Below are positions 1-15,130 of a stretch of DNA of 62,000 nucleotides, one piece after another; the first letter of the stretch is position 1, and the number at the start of each line of letters is the position of its first letter. The notes beneath the pieces are model-generated. The model was not told where the DNA came from and searched no databases. It worked only from the letters and a program-made list of their open reading frames with translations. The stretch lies in assembly GCF_037975245.1 (NCBI RefSeq), contig NC_092583.1:14361264-14423263 (forward strand), read 5' to 3'. A program made the translations under genes and the position numbers. The DNA comes from Apostichopus japonicus (lineage: Eukaryota > Echinodermata > Holothuroidea > Aspidochirotida > Stichopodidae).

Positions 1-1381
1 CTTGAGGTCTTGGTGTGTGACTACAAATAAATATGAACATATCAGCACCAGTGTCCTATAGCAAAGACTTCGGTGAACGGCAGGTCATGTATAAACTGAT
101 CTAAAGCAGCGGGTCGGAAAATGTTAGGCCCACGACCCATTAACTTCTATGAGGACTGAGCCACGACCCACCATGGATTCCATCCCTCAGAATCGAAGCT
201 CAGAACACAAGTTAAAAACAAGCTTGGACTATATGTTAGCAAAATTACCCAAGCGATATTTGTTGGAAAACTCCGTAACGTGTAGAGAATCTTTCGAACG
301 TCTGGAAAAATCCCGCGACCAACCGAACTTTTTCCCCGACTCACCTTTGGGTCGCCCTGCACCCATCATAATTTGCGGATAGTCGATCTAAGGTCCACAT
401 ATAGGTTCAATAATAGATCTCTTTTTCTGATCTAATTTTAAGAGTGCAGCCCAACAATAAAATTCCTCTCTTGAAGGCTGCGTTGTGGATAATTGGTGGT
501 GGTGTGGGGGGGGGGGGGTAGAGGTCCCCTCCTGTAGGTGGCTACTATATTGACTTCATCGGGTAGTTTGTTTCTGTAGATGTAATTAAACAGTGCCAAA
601 GTAAACCTTATAGTAAGTCTAATTGTAAAAGCCTAGCTCTATTTTATGAGGCAGTTGAGGGTTTGAAAGGCTATCACAACAAGTTTTGACATATTTGTAT
701 TGACAAAACTTATTTATTGTTAGACAAAAGTAATTTACCATTAACGTTGTGGCCTACCATAGGCAAGAAAATCCTGACAACATAAGGAACATTTATGCGC
801 AAGACGTTTTGAATGTTTAGATGACATTTTCAGATGTTAAACATTATAATGATTCATCGACTTGAAACAACTGCGGCTTTGTTAAAACTCTAAAGGTTAA
901 CCATGTCTATAAAAGGTAATTAAGAATGGCCGAAGAGTCCTCTAATGCTAAACCAAATGGTTATACGTCAAAGATTTAGACAATTTATAAATGTCAATAT
1001 CATGACTTTGTATTCCAATGTAGCAATGTTTTAAACAAAACTCTCTCGCACGTGAGTTACCTTGCCCACTTCCCCTCTCGGTGTTATTTAATGTCAAATC
1101 CTAACATATGTTGTAACTTTTCCTACCGAGTCCGCAATGTAACAAAATATACGAACTTATAAATAAGTTTATTTTAAACAAAACTAAAGAAATATTGATC
1201 CATTTGGGGAAGATGAATAGGAACAGGACACATAAATTGCGCATTAAACCATTTTCCCCCTTTGTAAATATAATTACACCGTATATGATCTGTTTTACTC
1301 TGTTATATAGTGATATCTACTGAAAACAACTTGTTTGTGAATTCGTTGAGAATAGTTTCCTTTTGTCTGCAACAGACTTGA
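1..1381. other. No gene seen
   Basis: AT-rich unique-looking sequence with a G13 run at 506-518. Overlapping frames near 150-380 on both strands resemble nothing recognisable. Confidence 0.6.
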
Positions 1382-2307
1382 AGTACGAGTACAACAGTAC
1401 GAGTACGAGGACAACAGCATGAGTAAGTGTACGTCAGCATGAATACGAGTACAACAGCATGAGTACGAGTACAACAGTATGAGTACGAGTACAACAGTAT
1501 GAGTACATGTACAACAGTATGAGTACATGTACAACAGTATGAGTACGAGTACAACAGTATGAGTACGAGTACAACAGTATGCGTACGAGTACAACAGCAT
1601 GAGTACGAGTACATCAGTATGAGTACGAGTACAACAGTATGAGTACGAGTACAACAGTACGAGTACGAGTACAAACTATGATAAGAGTACAACAGTATGA
1701 GTACGAGTACAACAGTATGAGTACGAGTACAACAGCATTAGTACGAGTACAACAGTATGCGTACGAGTACAACAGCATGAGTACGAGTACATCAGTATGA
1801 GTACGAGTACAAACTATGATAAGAGTACAACAGTATGAGTACGAGTACAACATCATGAGTACGAGTACAACAGTATGAGTACATGTACAACAGTATGAGT
1901 ACTAGTACAACAGCATGAGTACGAGTACAACAGCATGAGTATGAGTACATCAGTACGAGTACGAGTACAACAGTATGCGTACGAGTACAACAGCATGAGT
2001 ACGAGTACATCAGTATGAGTACGAGTACAACAGTATGAGTACGAGTACAACAGTACGAGTACGAGTACAAACTATGATAAGAGTACAACAGTATGAGTAC
2101 TAGTACAACAGTATGAGTACGAGTACAACAGTACGAGTACGATTACAAACTATGATAAGAGTACAACAGTATGAGTACGAGTACAACATCATGAGTACGA
2201 GTACAACAGTCTGAGTACGAGTACAACAGTATGAGTACGAGTACAACAGTATGAGTACAACAGTATGAGTACGAGTACAACAACATGAGTAAAAACATGA
2301 GTAAAAC
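1382..2307. repeat. 20-bp minisatellite
   Basis: The unit is GAGTACGAGTACAACAGTAT, itself containing GAGTAC twice, repeated about 45 times with substitutions (ATGTAC for GAGTAC, CATG for TATG, CATC for CAGT). Four variant units containing AAACTATGATAAGAGTAC sit near 1673, 1811, 2069 and 2147; their spacings show these are 18 bp long. The minus strand has almost no stop codons, so long Tyr/Cys/Thr/Val/Leu frames appear in several frames; they are not genes. Confidence 0.97.
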
Positions 2308-2729
2308 TCCCCCTTAATCTTACACTATACAGTATCTCAGTGTATTATAGTAAAAAACAAAACTCTGTTACGACTACAGAAATGTATAGTAGAAACTTCA
2401 TATCAAAGGCGCTCAATTCAGTAAACATACTAGCATGTTTCATTCGCATATGAAATGTTAAATTAACTCTGAAAGCACCAGTGCGTACAGCAATATATGG
2501 CAGTTTCTTCGGGTTTATCCGTTAACAACAAATATCATACCGTGGTACTGAATTGAAAATGATTGCAAATGATGCTGGTATATGTTTACTCAATTATGTA
2601 AGGAGCAATATTGTGTAACCAGTTGAGATCTCCTCCATATTTACTGCTGGCAATCTTGATAAATGTCGTTAACCCACATATAAGTAATATAAGTATATGA
2701 GTACCCTATGAGAGATGTTATATCATTTG

Positions 2730-2784
<55 letters not shown>

Positions 2785-5700
2785 TATATGCTGTTTAAAA
2801 AATGTGTACATGCAAAAATTTCTCCTTATTTTAATAGTACACTAAAAGCAGCTGTTTTAATTAAGAAAAGACATATCCATAATTTTGTGCGCTTAAAAGC
2901 AACTGGGGATACTTTCAATTGTACGAGTACAAGTTTACCGAGTGTAATTGTGAGGACAAAACCATAAGTAAGAGTAAATAATATATATATATATATATAA
3001 TCCAGTACGTGTGCGAGGAAGAAATCAAATACAGTGTACATATTATATCCCACTATACTGAACTTTGTTTTATAATTAATATTTTATAATTAAGTATTTA
3101 TTAACCGGATAGTAAAGTGTGCAAGAAACAGCTAAATTCTGTTTGTTATACACAATCGTTTATATCGTACCCAGATTTATTCACACCTACATATACAGAC
3201 AGCCACACACAACTGTAGAAAATCCGATCACATCTCTACAAATGATATTGACAGATGGTATTTATTTACTCAAGCAATGATAGTTATATTAACATGGTCA
3301 CTGATCATAATCAGTTAGCATATACGCTCCATTGAGTTTGAAATGAATATTCATTGTATCTAACCTGCATCGTATATTGTTCACATATATCAATTATGAC
3401 TCCCCTCAGTACATATAAACGTATATAGCTTATCCGTTTGGACTGCAGTGATATATGCATTCCAAAGGATAGAAAATTCTCCATTGAGCCATGTATGAAT
3501 ATTTCAAGTAAAGGTTGATTGTTGATAATTCCTTCAGACCCACAATTTGTATAGTAAATGTTTCCTATGTATATATATACAGAGAATACGGCTATAATTT
3601 CTTATCAACATTTTTATATAATTTTTTATTATTCTTTGCTTTCGTTTTTATATCTTCTGAAGGAAATGCCTTTCTTGTTTTTTTTTGGTGACGAACGTTA
3701 ATTTTTTTAGGTTATATCATCAAATATATCAATTTATTGTAAATATTAATGTTTACTATACACAACGTTATATGGGAGATATAACTTTAAAAGAAGCCAT
3801 CAATCAGAAGTACTTTAATCTTCCGACAAATCGACTGACCATAACCCACCTGATGTCATTATCTTCTTACCCTGTTACTTTGACATGAAATGGGCGTCTA
3901 TTACTACTTAATAAAACAAAGGAAATCTTTCCTCCTACATCGATAGTTGATCATATATAGAGAAATGACAAAAAAAAGGGTTATAGTATAACTGGTGACG
4001 TCACGTTACGCTCTTTCATTTTAAAGGTTTAAATTACTGTCTCTGGATATAACCTGACATTTTATTTCTTGATATTTTTTTTTTGGCGTGTATTGAATTT
4101 GTAACATATATGTAGACCTGTCCTATAACGGATCATCATATAAAGGACACACATTAGAGAAGAGTATAAGGGGGAAAGACATCAGCGTTTGACATATGCC
4201 GCAATGATCGACAACTGGCGAGAAATAACTGTGACGTTGAAACGCGAACGTTTTCGAGCAACCATGAATCTCATATTTCTAAGAGGTGAGATCGGGTTAC
4301 TGCACATGACGACAGCATTAAAGCGATACGCTAGTATATATAACTCTATATGCACTGCACATTATCAAATCGAGTCTGAATGACTTCACATTGGACCGCT
4401 TTAATATGCTTGAGTATTACAATACGTTACTGAGGTATAGTTTTGCTGACGATAATTATTGTAAAAAATGCGTCCTGAAAATCCTCCTTAAACAATGCAA
4501 TTAAGAGGACATTCTCGAATTCTAATAACGCGGAAGTCAGTCCAGAAAAAAAAATATTACCATTGCCAAGGTGATACCGGAAGACATGAATGCTAATCAA
4601 ATTATTCAGCAACACTTAATGCAAAAACCATATGCCTACATGTCGTAGTACAAGGACTACTATATAGTAGAGACAAAACCGCAATAAGACTAATGCTTTA
4701 TATATGTATTACATCAGACCTAACGACGTATAATGCAAAATAAAAGCCAGCGAGAAACGTTATTTGAATTCATTGTTCAAAACACATAAATTGGTGTTTA
4801 CATAGAGCAAAAGAATGAATTCATATTTGCAGGCAAACCTTGAGGATAATATTACACAAGCTCGGATCAATACTGATCGATAACTGATGTATACAGATAT
4901 ACGGACGGCAGACAGATTACAAGATTGGGATTTTAATGCGGAGGTTTTTGTCTCTTGGTGTGCGTATGGTGTAAAGTGGTCATGACCCTCTGTGTTTGGT
5001 CGTTGAATATTACACCTTTTCTCCATTGTACCACTACATCACCAGACAAGGCATGCTAGAAGCTGTGATCATGGGAAAGGGCATGATGACGTCAGATGAT
5101 ATTTACACACGATAGACCGCAAATATGAGAACAGGAAGCTTCTAAGCAAAGTGCTGATGGCATACAATGTGGTATAGAGGGAATTTTAATAATTATGAGA
5201 TAATATGCATGTAAAAGATTCGAAAAGCATATCAATCATTAAAATATTCCATCACCATCTCCTATGCTCTTCCTTAGATCTCATTTTGTAGACAAAAATA
5301 AAATATAATTTGTGTTTCATTTGTACCTTTTGTGCTAAATGTATCTCTGTACGGTTTCGTCATATAGTGAAGACATAATCTGCATTGCATAAATATCAAA
5401 TATTTAAACTTTATCGGGTGGGTGGAGAAATGCTATAAGTTATATATACCTCATTACTGCAAGCATTTCTTTTCCTCTGAGACTGACTCAGTATTAACAT
5501 CAAATGATGTAGCTTCTTTATAATTTATCTTTTCTGCTTTACATTGGTAGATTTGGGAAATCAGAATGAATTGATAATTTTACTGGATTGAAGTAAGAAA
5601 AGTAGAAATTGGAGAGGTGTGACACTAAGAGATGGTTATAATCATGCATGATAACTTGACAACATTACTTGCTATGATGTTAGGAATACAGGATTTGTGC

Positions 5701-5805
5701 TCATCAGTAGATATTCTTTGTGACTATACAGGACCAACTATAGGGGACTCACTTCCACGCCATCCATGATTTGGAAATTTATAGTAACCTAAGATTTATA
5801 TGATA
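2308..5805. other. No gene seen
   Basis: AT-rich sequence with two AT microsatellites (2732-2781, 2981-2999) and no convincing exon or element boundary. Confidence 0.6.
2732..2781. repeat. (AT)n microsatellite
   Basis: Pure AT dinucleotide tract of about 50 bp. A second, shorter one of about 19 bp lies at 2981-2999. Confidence 0.97.
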
Positions 5806-6054
5806 AATGGGGACCTGCGAGGTAACTTGTAAATATAGTTGCGTGCGCCGGTTTGTGGCTGCACCCTATGGGAAGTCCCCCGGGGGACACGTGGTTGTGG
5901 TGCACTGTGGTGCCCCAGGAGAGATTGATTGAATTGTGCACACTTTGGTGTGTGGGTGTGACAAGTTACCAATGACCAGGGGTTAAGTTGTAAAGTCATG
6001 TGAGGAGGCATTAGCCTCATACAAGACTGTAAACCTTCAACTTCAACTTTAACT
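5806..6054. mobile_element. SINE-like dispersed element
   Basis: This compact GC-richer block stands out from AT-rich flanks: GGGAAGTCCCCCGGGGGACA, then a GTGGTGCAC/GTGGTGCCCC region, TGACAAGTTACCAATGACC, and a 3' end of CTTCAACTTCAACTTTAAC repeats. A short body ending in a simple repeat is SINE architecture. I could not identify a pol III A/B box pair with confidence, and no family name is given. Confidence 0.5.
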
Positions 6055-7116
6055 TTATAAGCAGAATCATTTTCTCTTTTCCAACTTTGGTCAACCTATA
6101 CAGAAATAGTAAATACCTGTATTTAAATTACCCTTTTCGGTTCTACTCAACTTCAACTTCGTCCCTTTGTCCTGCTACCACTTTGAATGATACAGATTGA
6201 AAGACTGAAAGGACGTAATTTCTGGAGATTTTGTATTTTTTCCTTTTACGAAAGTTTTTGAAACATTTATACCATAACTCAATAAAGGTAAACATAACTT
6301 TACGATGTGTTCGATGCAAAATCAACAAATGTATGTACCCATGCTTACGTACACAGTATAACCTCTTTTCTTTTTAAATATTTATATCTTATGATACATT
6401 TATCAGTATACGTGTTTACCCTTTCAAGCTGTATATTTAACTACTATAGTTGGCATATATACATTTCTTCGCGCTGAATGTTGTTATGATACATATGAGA
6501 CCATATATAGTCGTAACGAGTAATGGCTATAACTGTGTGTTGTCGATGCTACTGCTGTTATATGTTATGCGTGGCCGCACATCACAGTTTTGCTTCAATG
6601 CTGAACTCCACAAATGATTATATAGTATTATATATTGCTGCCTTCGCTATATGTAATCAGAGTACACCACTTTCTCCGCTATTTAGATTCTCATAAGGAT
6701 TATTCTTGATGGCGGGAAACTTGCCAGCGAGCTGTGCTGCTTTATGCAAACATTAGGTCATCAATTAAGGAGACTTTGGTTATTAGTTTGCTTTATCAAA
6801 CACGAAAGACGCGTCACCTTGATTAAATCCTCGGCGTGTTTCAACAGGCTGTAAAATGAGGACTTTGACTTGACACGGAATAATCTCTGCTCATCAAATA
6901 GTATAGTATAGCATGATGTATGTACGTACGGTATGTATGTATATGGTGACTGGTCAAGTGTAGGTAATTGAGTACTATATATATGTATATAAAGGAAATA
7001 CGTTTACTCCCAAAGAAAATTTTATAAGAGAAAACCAGAGAAATAAGATATGAATCATAATTGACGAATAAGGAGTCATGTTTTAGAAAGTAAAAATAAG
7101 AAAAACATTACTCCTT

Positions 7117-7227
7117 ATGTATAGGCTATATATATATATATATACATATATAGCCTATACATATTTACATATCCTACACACACACACATATATATATATA
7201 TAGCCTATACATATTAACATATCCTAC

Positions 7228-7275
<48 letters not shown>
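7117..7275. repeat. AT-rich array with a duplicated and an inverted unit
   Basis: ATGTATAGGCTATA (7117-7130) and its exact inverse TATAGCCTATACAT (7149-7162) flank an AT tract. The block TATAGCCTATACATAT-TACAT with ATCCTACA is then repeated at 7197-7230, followed by more (AT)n and short (CA)n. It could extrude as a cruciform. Confidence 0.8.
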
Positions 7276-7277
<2 letters not shown>

Positions 7278-7796
7278 TATATACTAGTTTCATAGAATTA
7301 TGCATTGGATACATGTTACCCTATGAAGCATAATCGATTTTAAAATACAAATAGATCTATACGCAGATGTTTTATTACACTTGCTGCTTTATGCATCTTT
7401 GGGTGCTTGTTCTCCAATTCTCTGAAATTTGCAAACTGTTCTGAATAGGCTTTTACAATCAAAATAATGAAATTGGGGATGTTTGCTTGACCAAATGAAC
7501 ATTAATTAAAGTGCCATGGATGATTCCACCCACGTTTAAAACAATTCCGTAGACAGACAGTGTTTCATTGAAGTATCAATCAATCCCATCCAGTAAACTG
7601 CAAATTGTCAACAAAAAAATCATTATTAATGAATGAAAATTGACTATAGGCCTATATAGTTATGCTAATGATTTTTTTATTTATTTTTAATATCGATTTC
7701 TACAGTAAAAATAAACCAACCGACTAAGCTACATTAAAACTATTTTTTTTTTTCTGCTTCTTTTTAATGTAGACATAACTATAGTAATTCATGAAC

Positions 7797-8320
7797 GTTT
7801 CCATTGCTTGACTAAGTGACGATTCACAAGTATGTTCGGCTGTGCAAACATGACCGGATTTTACCTTACTGAAGTTATACATTAACAGAATTGTTAATGT
7901 TAATTTAATTCATTGTTCTTATGGTATAATGTAGCACATTATTAATATTCCATGGTTTGGCTGAGTGATCTCACGTGTGTAGTTGAATGCAATATAATGC
8001 ACATTCATATTCAGCTTTGCAATCATAACCGGAGGTTCACTTATTGAACTAATATACACTAAAACTTAAATGTTAATGTTACAATAGTGATTGCTCTTAT
8101 AATACAATGTAGCGAATCCTATAAGTTATTTCCATTGTTTGGATGAGTGATGGTTGAATGCAGGATAAATTACAACAATTATGTTCGGCTATGCAGAGGT
8201 TCACTAATTAAAGATTTACATTGAAACAGAAATATTAATGTTATGATAATAATGCATTGTTCTTAGGATACAATGCAGTTTCCATTGTTTGGCTTCGTAA
8301 TCTCAATATTACTATCATAT
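7797..8320. repeat. Degenerate tandem repeat, about 150-180 bp unit
   Basis: The block TTCCATTGTTTGG (with variants) recurs at about 7799, 7948, 8130 and 8280. Between copies the order TGTTCGGCTGTGCAAACATG, a run with TTAATGTTA, then CATTGTTCTTA-GATACAATG is kept. Copies are diverged and contain indels, so the array is old. Confidence 0.75.
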
Positions 8321-11269
<2,949 letters not shown>

Positions 11270-11271
11270 TA

Positions 11272-11480
11272 CACTCTAAAAACCAAAGTGCTGAAAACAG
11301 CACATAGAGTGCTATTTTACAGCACTTTCAAAGAGCCCTGAGAGGGACAGCACCCTAAGTGCTATAAATAACACTCTCAATGGTGCTAACTATACCAGCA
11401 CCTGAAAAGTGCTGCAACAGTCCCGCACTTTAAGTGCTACCACCAGCACTGGAAAGAGCAAAGTAGGCACCTGTAAGTGC
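11272..11480. repeat. Left terminus and subterminal motif cluster of the transposon
   Basis: The first 20 bases form the terminal inverted repeat. The rest holds about a dozen AGTGCT, AGCACT, AGCACC or GCACTT motifs in both directions, spaced roughly 10-25 bp apart. In CACTA elements such subterminal arrays are transposase-binding sites; that role is inferred here. Confidence 0.65.
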
Positions 11481-12751
11481 AAGTCCTTAGGTCAGTATTA
11501 GGGTGTACAGAGCACCACTAACTGTAGACTCAGAATCTGTATCACTTCAAAATATGGAATGTAAAGGCTAGGTCAAAACACATCATCTCCTGCTGAAATA
11601 AAAGGGAACACATTTCTTTTCTTTCTTTCTTTTATTGCTTCCTGTACTTGAGAAATAAAAAATCATGAGTTAGACTTAAACCATATAGTGTAGACAGATT
11701 AACTTAAGTATGTCAGCTAAGCCCTTTGTTTACTATAAAAATTTAAGGCTGTTGACCAGAAGTGCTAGAGTATATCCATGCATAGTGTTGTAGCCTAACT
11801 TTATGTTTACATTTAGCCATGGATGTTACTAAGTTAAAACATGATATTAATTTACTGTATTAGTACTGAGTGATATTGACAGTAGATGGGACTATGCACC
11901 CCTAAAATCCAGTAAAATCCAGATTCCAACTGGATAAGATCTCAGATTGTACAAAAATTAAATAAATAAACAAACCATTTTTTACCACCCAATGAGGTTG
12001 AGTTCCATGGTCTCATATTTGAACAACATCTTCAAACTTATTCACTCCACTCTTTTCATGAAGTCAAATGAAAATAACACCAACTTGATCCCCAAATGGG
12101 TCAAAAATAAACTGAAACACTGAATATCCTCTAACAGTCTGAATGAATGTTTTAAAACAAGATAAAAGTAACAGTGACAACACCCAATCAAGACTAAGTT
12201 AGATAAACCTACGCTCCCAAGGGCGAGCAAGTGCCTGACATATTGTGAGTCATTAATTATTAATGAGTAATTCATATGAGTGGCTGTGGCTGAGATCTGG
12301 TGCAAGCAGTATCCCTCCCATGTTTATAAGCAACTTAAATTATCAACTGTACAACCTGAATAACTGGTCAAAACTTGATTTATCCATCACAACCAGGTTC
12401 ATCTGGAGATGATTTTAGAGATATATGTGGGTCTAAGTTGTGTAGTGGTCAGTTTTGTATTTGTTTACCCTGTGTTGTAGGCCTTATAATTCTGTTAATG
12501 TCAAAAATCCAACTACACTTTATATAATAGCTACATACTAAGCTCTAAAGGATTACAAGAATTGAAACACTGATCCCAAAGATAAAACATACGGCATGTT
12601 TTTCTACTACAAAATGGCCATTGCAACTTACTTAAGAAACGTTATGAGAAATCATGAAAGAGATTAATGCTTGTAATTAAAACGAATAAATTTTCAGACA
12701 TGCTTTCAAAAAACTTTCCTTTATGCTTTTAAACTAAACTGTGAACAGTCT

Positions 12752-13084
12752 CTACTCCACATTTTGCAAAGCAATCCTTATCTCCTTAACACGATTACTT
12801 ATCTTTTGACCTGATGGAGGTATGCCATACACCACAGTTTGGATAAAGGTGTAGAAATCTGTGAGCTGCACCGCATATGCTACAATAAAAACATAATGAA
12901 CTTTCATTAGAATATCTGTAGCTGCTACAATTCCACATGCTTGCCTGGAAACAGGTAGGGCAACTCCATCCAGAACTACAAAAAACTGCTGCAAGTCAGT
13001 CACATTGCTTCCAATGGCCAAGAGGTGTGGCTGTTTTCTGCTGAGTTGGCTTTTCTTTGCATATTCTTCCACATTTGTTCCGAT
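12752..13084 (-). CDS. Terminal exon of transposon-borne gene (FYTFIQTVVYG block)
   Basis: This exon begins after acceptor TTTCTTCTTAG at 13084 and is open for 110 codons to TAG. It encodes IGTNVEEYAKKS, HLLAIGSNVTDLQQFFVVLD, a block around LMKVHYVF, then FYTFIQTVVYGI and a charged end RVKEIRIALQNVE. The predicted protein has no signal peptide or transmembrane segment in this part. It is the best-conserved of the three exons. Confidence 0.7.
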   Translation of the reverse strand: MGTNVEEYAKKSQLSRKQPHLLAIGSNVTDLQQFFVVLDGVALPVSRQACGIVAATDILMKVHYVFIVAYAVQLTDFYTFIQTVVYGIPPSGQKISNRVKEIRIALQNVE

Positions 13085-15130
13085 CTAAGAAGAAAGGAAA
13101 TTAATTCATGCATTAATTTCCAAAATAGTGCCGATTTCTCTAGTAACCTCTGAAAACTTCAACTAGTCCAGCTGACAATTACTTCACATCCTGCTTGCAT
13201 CACTAACCGTACTATTATGTATCTTGCCTGAACTGCTGCCTGGCTTGTGCCATATTTTAACCAAATATAAAATCCATATTAATAACTAACCAGCTACAAA
13301 AATATGCAAATATAACTTGATATATAATACAGGATTATCTGGCTCAGGTACAGAATAGTCTACAATAACCCACATCTGGATCAGATAGTTTTATGTGGTT
13401 GACTCTTATCTCCTGAAGGAAAGACACATTTAATAAGAGCACCTACCTGGACCGCCCAGCACAGATTGAGCCAAGGGGCTGAGGCCTAGAGGACAGAATG
13501 TCAGTACCAATATCCCCTAGGCTCAAATGGTTAAAGATTGATCACTCTGCATGAATTTTGGCAGATCTTTCCCACTCAACACACAAAACAACTTACTGGT
13601 TGCCAGGCGATGAAGTAACGGACATTGTCATCTCGACTGCATTTTCTACTTTTCCTTGTGTTGAAAGATGGCAATAGGTGAACCAATGCAAAGAGACCGT
13701 ACCTGGATGCATGTTCTAAAGAAGAAAATGAAAAGTTTCTTAATAATGAAAAACATAAAAACAGATTACATATCTCAACAAAACAGATGTATATGTCAAC
13801 AAAATAGTGTGACGTGTCAGTTAGTAATTGTTTGTTCCTACTACTTGCTCTAGAAATTGCAATATACAAATTACACATAGGCACTGCATGCCAAAAAAAA
13901 AAAAAACATTCTGATATACTTTTATGTCCACTGAACCCAATTACATAGGCCTATGTCAATTTCACAGTTATAGGTCTTTTCAAAGTCACTAAAATAAATA
14001 TGGTGGAAGACTGAAGGATTTCTGGGATTCTTCTATAATTGAAATTGGTTAGGCCAGGAAATTAATACTTTTGCTTATTGAATACACTGTTGGATGGAGG
14101 AAACTAAGGCATCAAGTGGTACAGTAACTTGTATCAATGAATGAACCAAGCAAGTGGCTATACAGGTACAACCCTACACCACCAGACTTACAACATTGGT
14201 TCTAGAATGTTTCTAGAATAATAACACACCCCTCCACCCACAGCGCTTTAACAGTACGTGGCTCAAGAAACAAATTTCCTTCAGTTTACCCTTACTCCAC
14301 AGCTGGAATTAAAGCAAAAGTGAACAGGATTCCCAGCTTAATCAATTTTAGTGAATGGGCCTAAGAACTGGCTACAAATTTAGACCCAATAGTTATAACC
14401 TTTGATCTGAAATCTGGATACAAGTTTTAATCCACTGATTTCAACAATTTGCGAGCAATCTGATAATGATCTGGCTATTTTTGATTCACACGCTGCAGCC
14501 TGAATTGACACTTAAATGATCTTTGACCTCAATTTTTGGATACATTCGTGATGGGTCCCCTCCCATGGATCAGTTTAGCCAAGTTAGCTCCAGTACTTGA
14601 AAATTCACATAAGACTGCAGGAGATAATACCACTTAATGAACTATTGTTAGACAGGTAGATGCCCACCAATCACATAAGCACCCACCAGCTTCTATGGTG
14701 TCAGAACTTAAGTCTTCTCAAAATCTAGATTGGAATGTAATTCAGTTTTAGTTTAATCACTTTCATTCATTTCTTCCATGTATGTTTAAAGAAAGTTGGG
14801 TACCAGACAAACTGTTAACAGCATTGCCACTTTTCTGTACATGATTTCACCTATAGCAGTCTTTTAAAGAGCTAACACACCAAATATTCACTACAGAAAA
14901 CTTGACTGAACTTGCACAATGAGAGTCACATGACTACAAAATGTTAGCACTTTTTTGAAACATACCCTCAGACTTTTCTGTTCCTTCAAATTCAAACCGA
15001 AGGTCCCGCAGAGCTGAGTTGGTGAGTACATGCTATGTACTTCCAAATGAAGCGGGAATGTACCCTCCCATTTCATCAAAAAGTTATTGGCGACCTGATC
15101 TCCATACATCTGCTCAAAGTCTTGCAAAAT
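12752..15130 (-). CDS. Uncharacterised multi-exon protein inside the transposon, 3' part
   Basis: Three minus-strand exons with good splice sites were found: 15130-14966, 13715-13597 and 13084-12752 (stop TAG). They encode blocks starting ILQDFEQMYGDQ, then YGLFALVHLLPSF and FIAWQP spliced in phase to IGTNVEEYAKKS, HLLAIGS, FYTFIQTVVYGI and RVKEIRIAL. This order matches, from memory, a multicopy uncharacterised protein family of fish and invertebrates (DF-LLFGEET; LLLLHLLPP; GTS-EEH; YLLAVG; FYTFIQTTVY; RVAELRARL), often loosely labelled SAM-domain proteins. No biochemical function is known to me. The splice between exons two and three is in phase. The splice from exon one to exon two is not (phase 0 against 2), and about 20 family residues are missing there, so one exon was missed or the copy is decayed. 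N-terminal exons were not found. Confidence 0.6.
13597..13715 (-). CDS. Exon of transposon-borne gene (LVHLLPSF block)
   Basis: This 119-nt exon lies between acceptor TTCTTTAG and a perfect donor GTAAGT. After two leading bases it encodes 39 residues including YGLFALVHLLPSF and DDNVRYFIAWQP. It ends in phase 0 and joins cleanly to the exon starting at 13084. Confidence 0.65.
14966..15130 (-). CDS. Exon of transposon-borne gene (DFEQMYGDQ block)
   Basis: This 165-nt exon (55 codons, no stop) lies between acceptor CACTTGTAG and donor GTATGT. It encodes ILQDFEQMYGDQVANNF, KWEGTF and further residues to EQKSLR, like the DF-LLFGEET---FLEKW block of the family. It ends in phase 0. Confidence 0.6.

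Noticed and set aside
147-382. Overlapping frames on both strands at the window start
   Set aside because: They are of chance length in this sequence, with no recognisable domain and no splice context.
1295-2088. Several minus-strand frames of 65-129 residues rich in Tyr, Cys, Thr, Val and Leu
   Set aside because: They are forced open by the stop-free 20-bp repeat and occur in more than one frame over the same bases.
1382-2307. CRISPR-like array
   Set aside because: The repeats are contiguous with no unique spacers, and the genome is eukaryotic; the same applies to 42155-42838 and 56329-57158.
12042-12305. 87-residue hydrophobic minus-strand frame inside the transposon
   Set aside because: It lies downstream of the TAG of the terminal exon and has no family resemblance or splice link.
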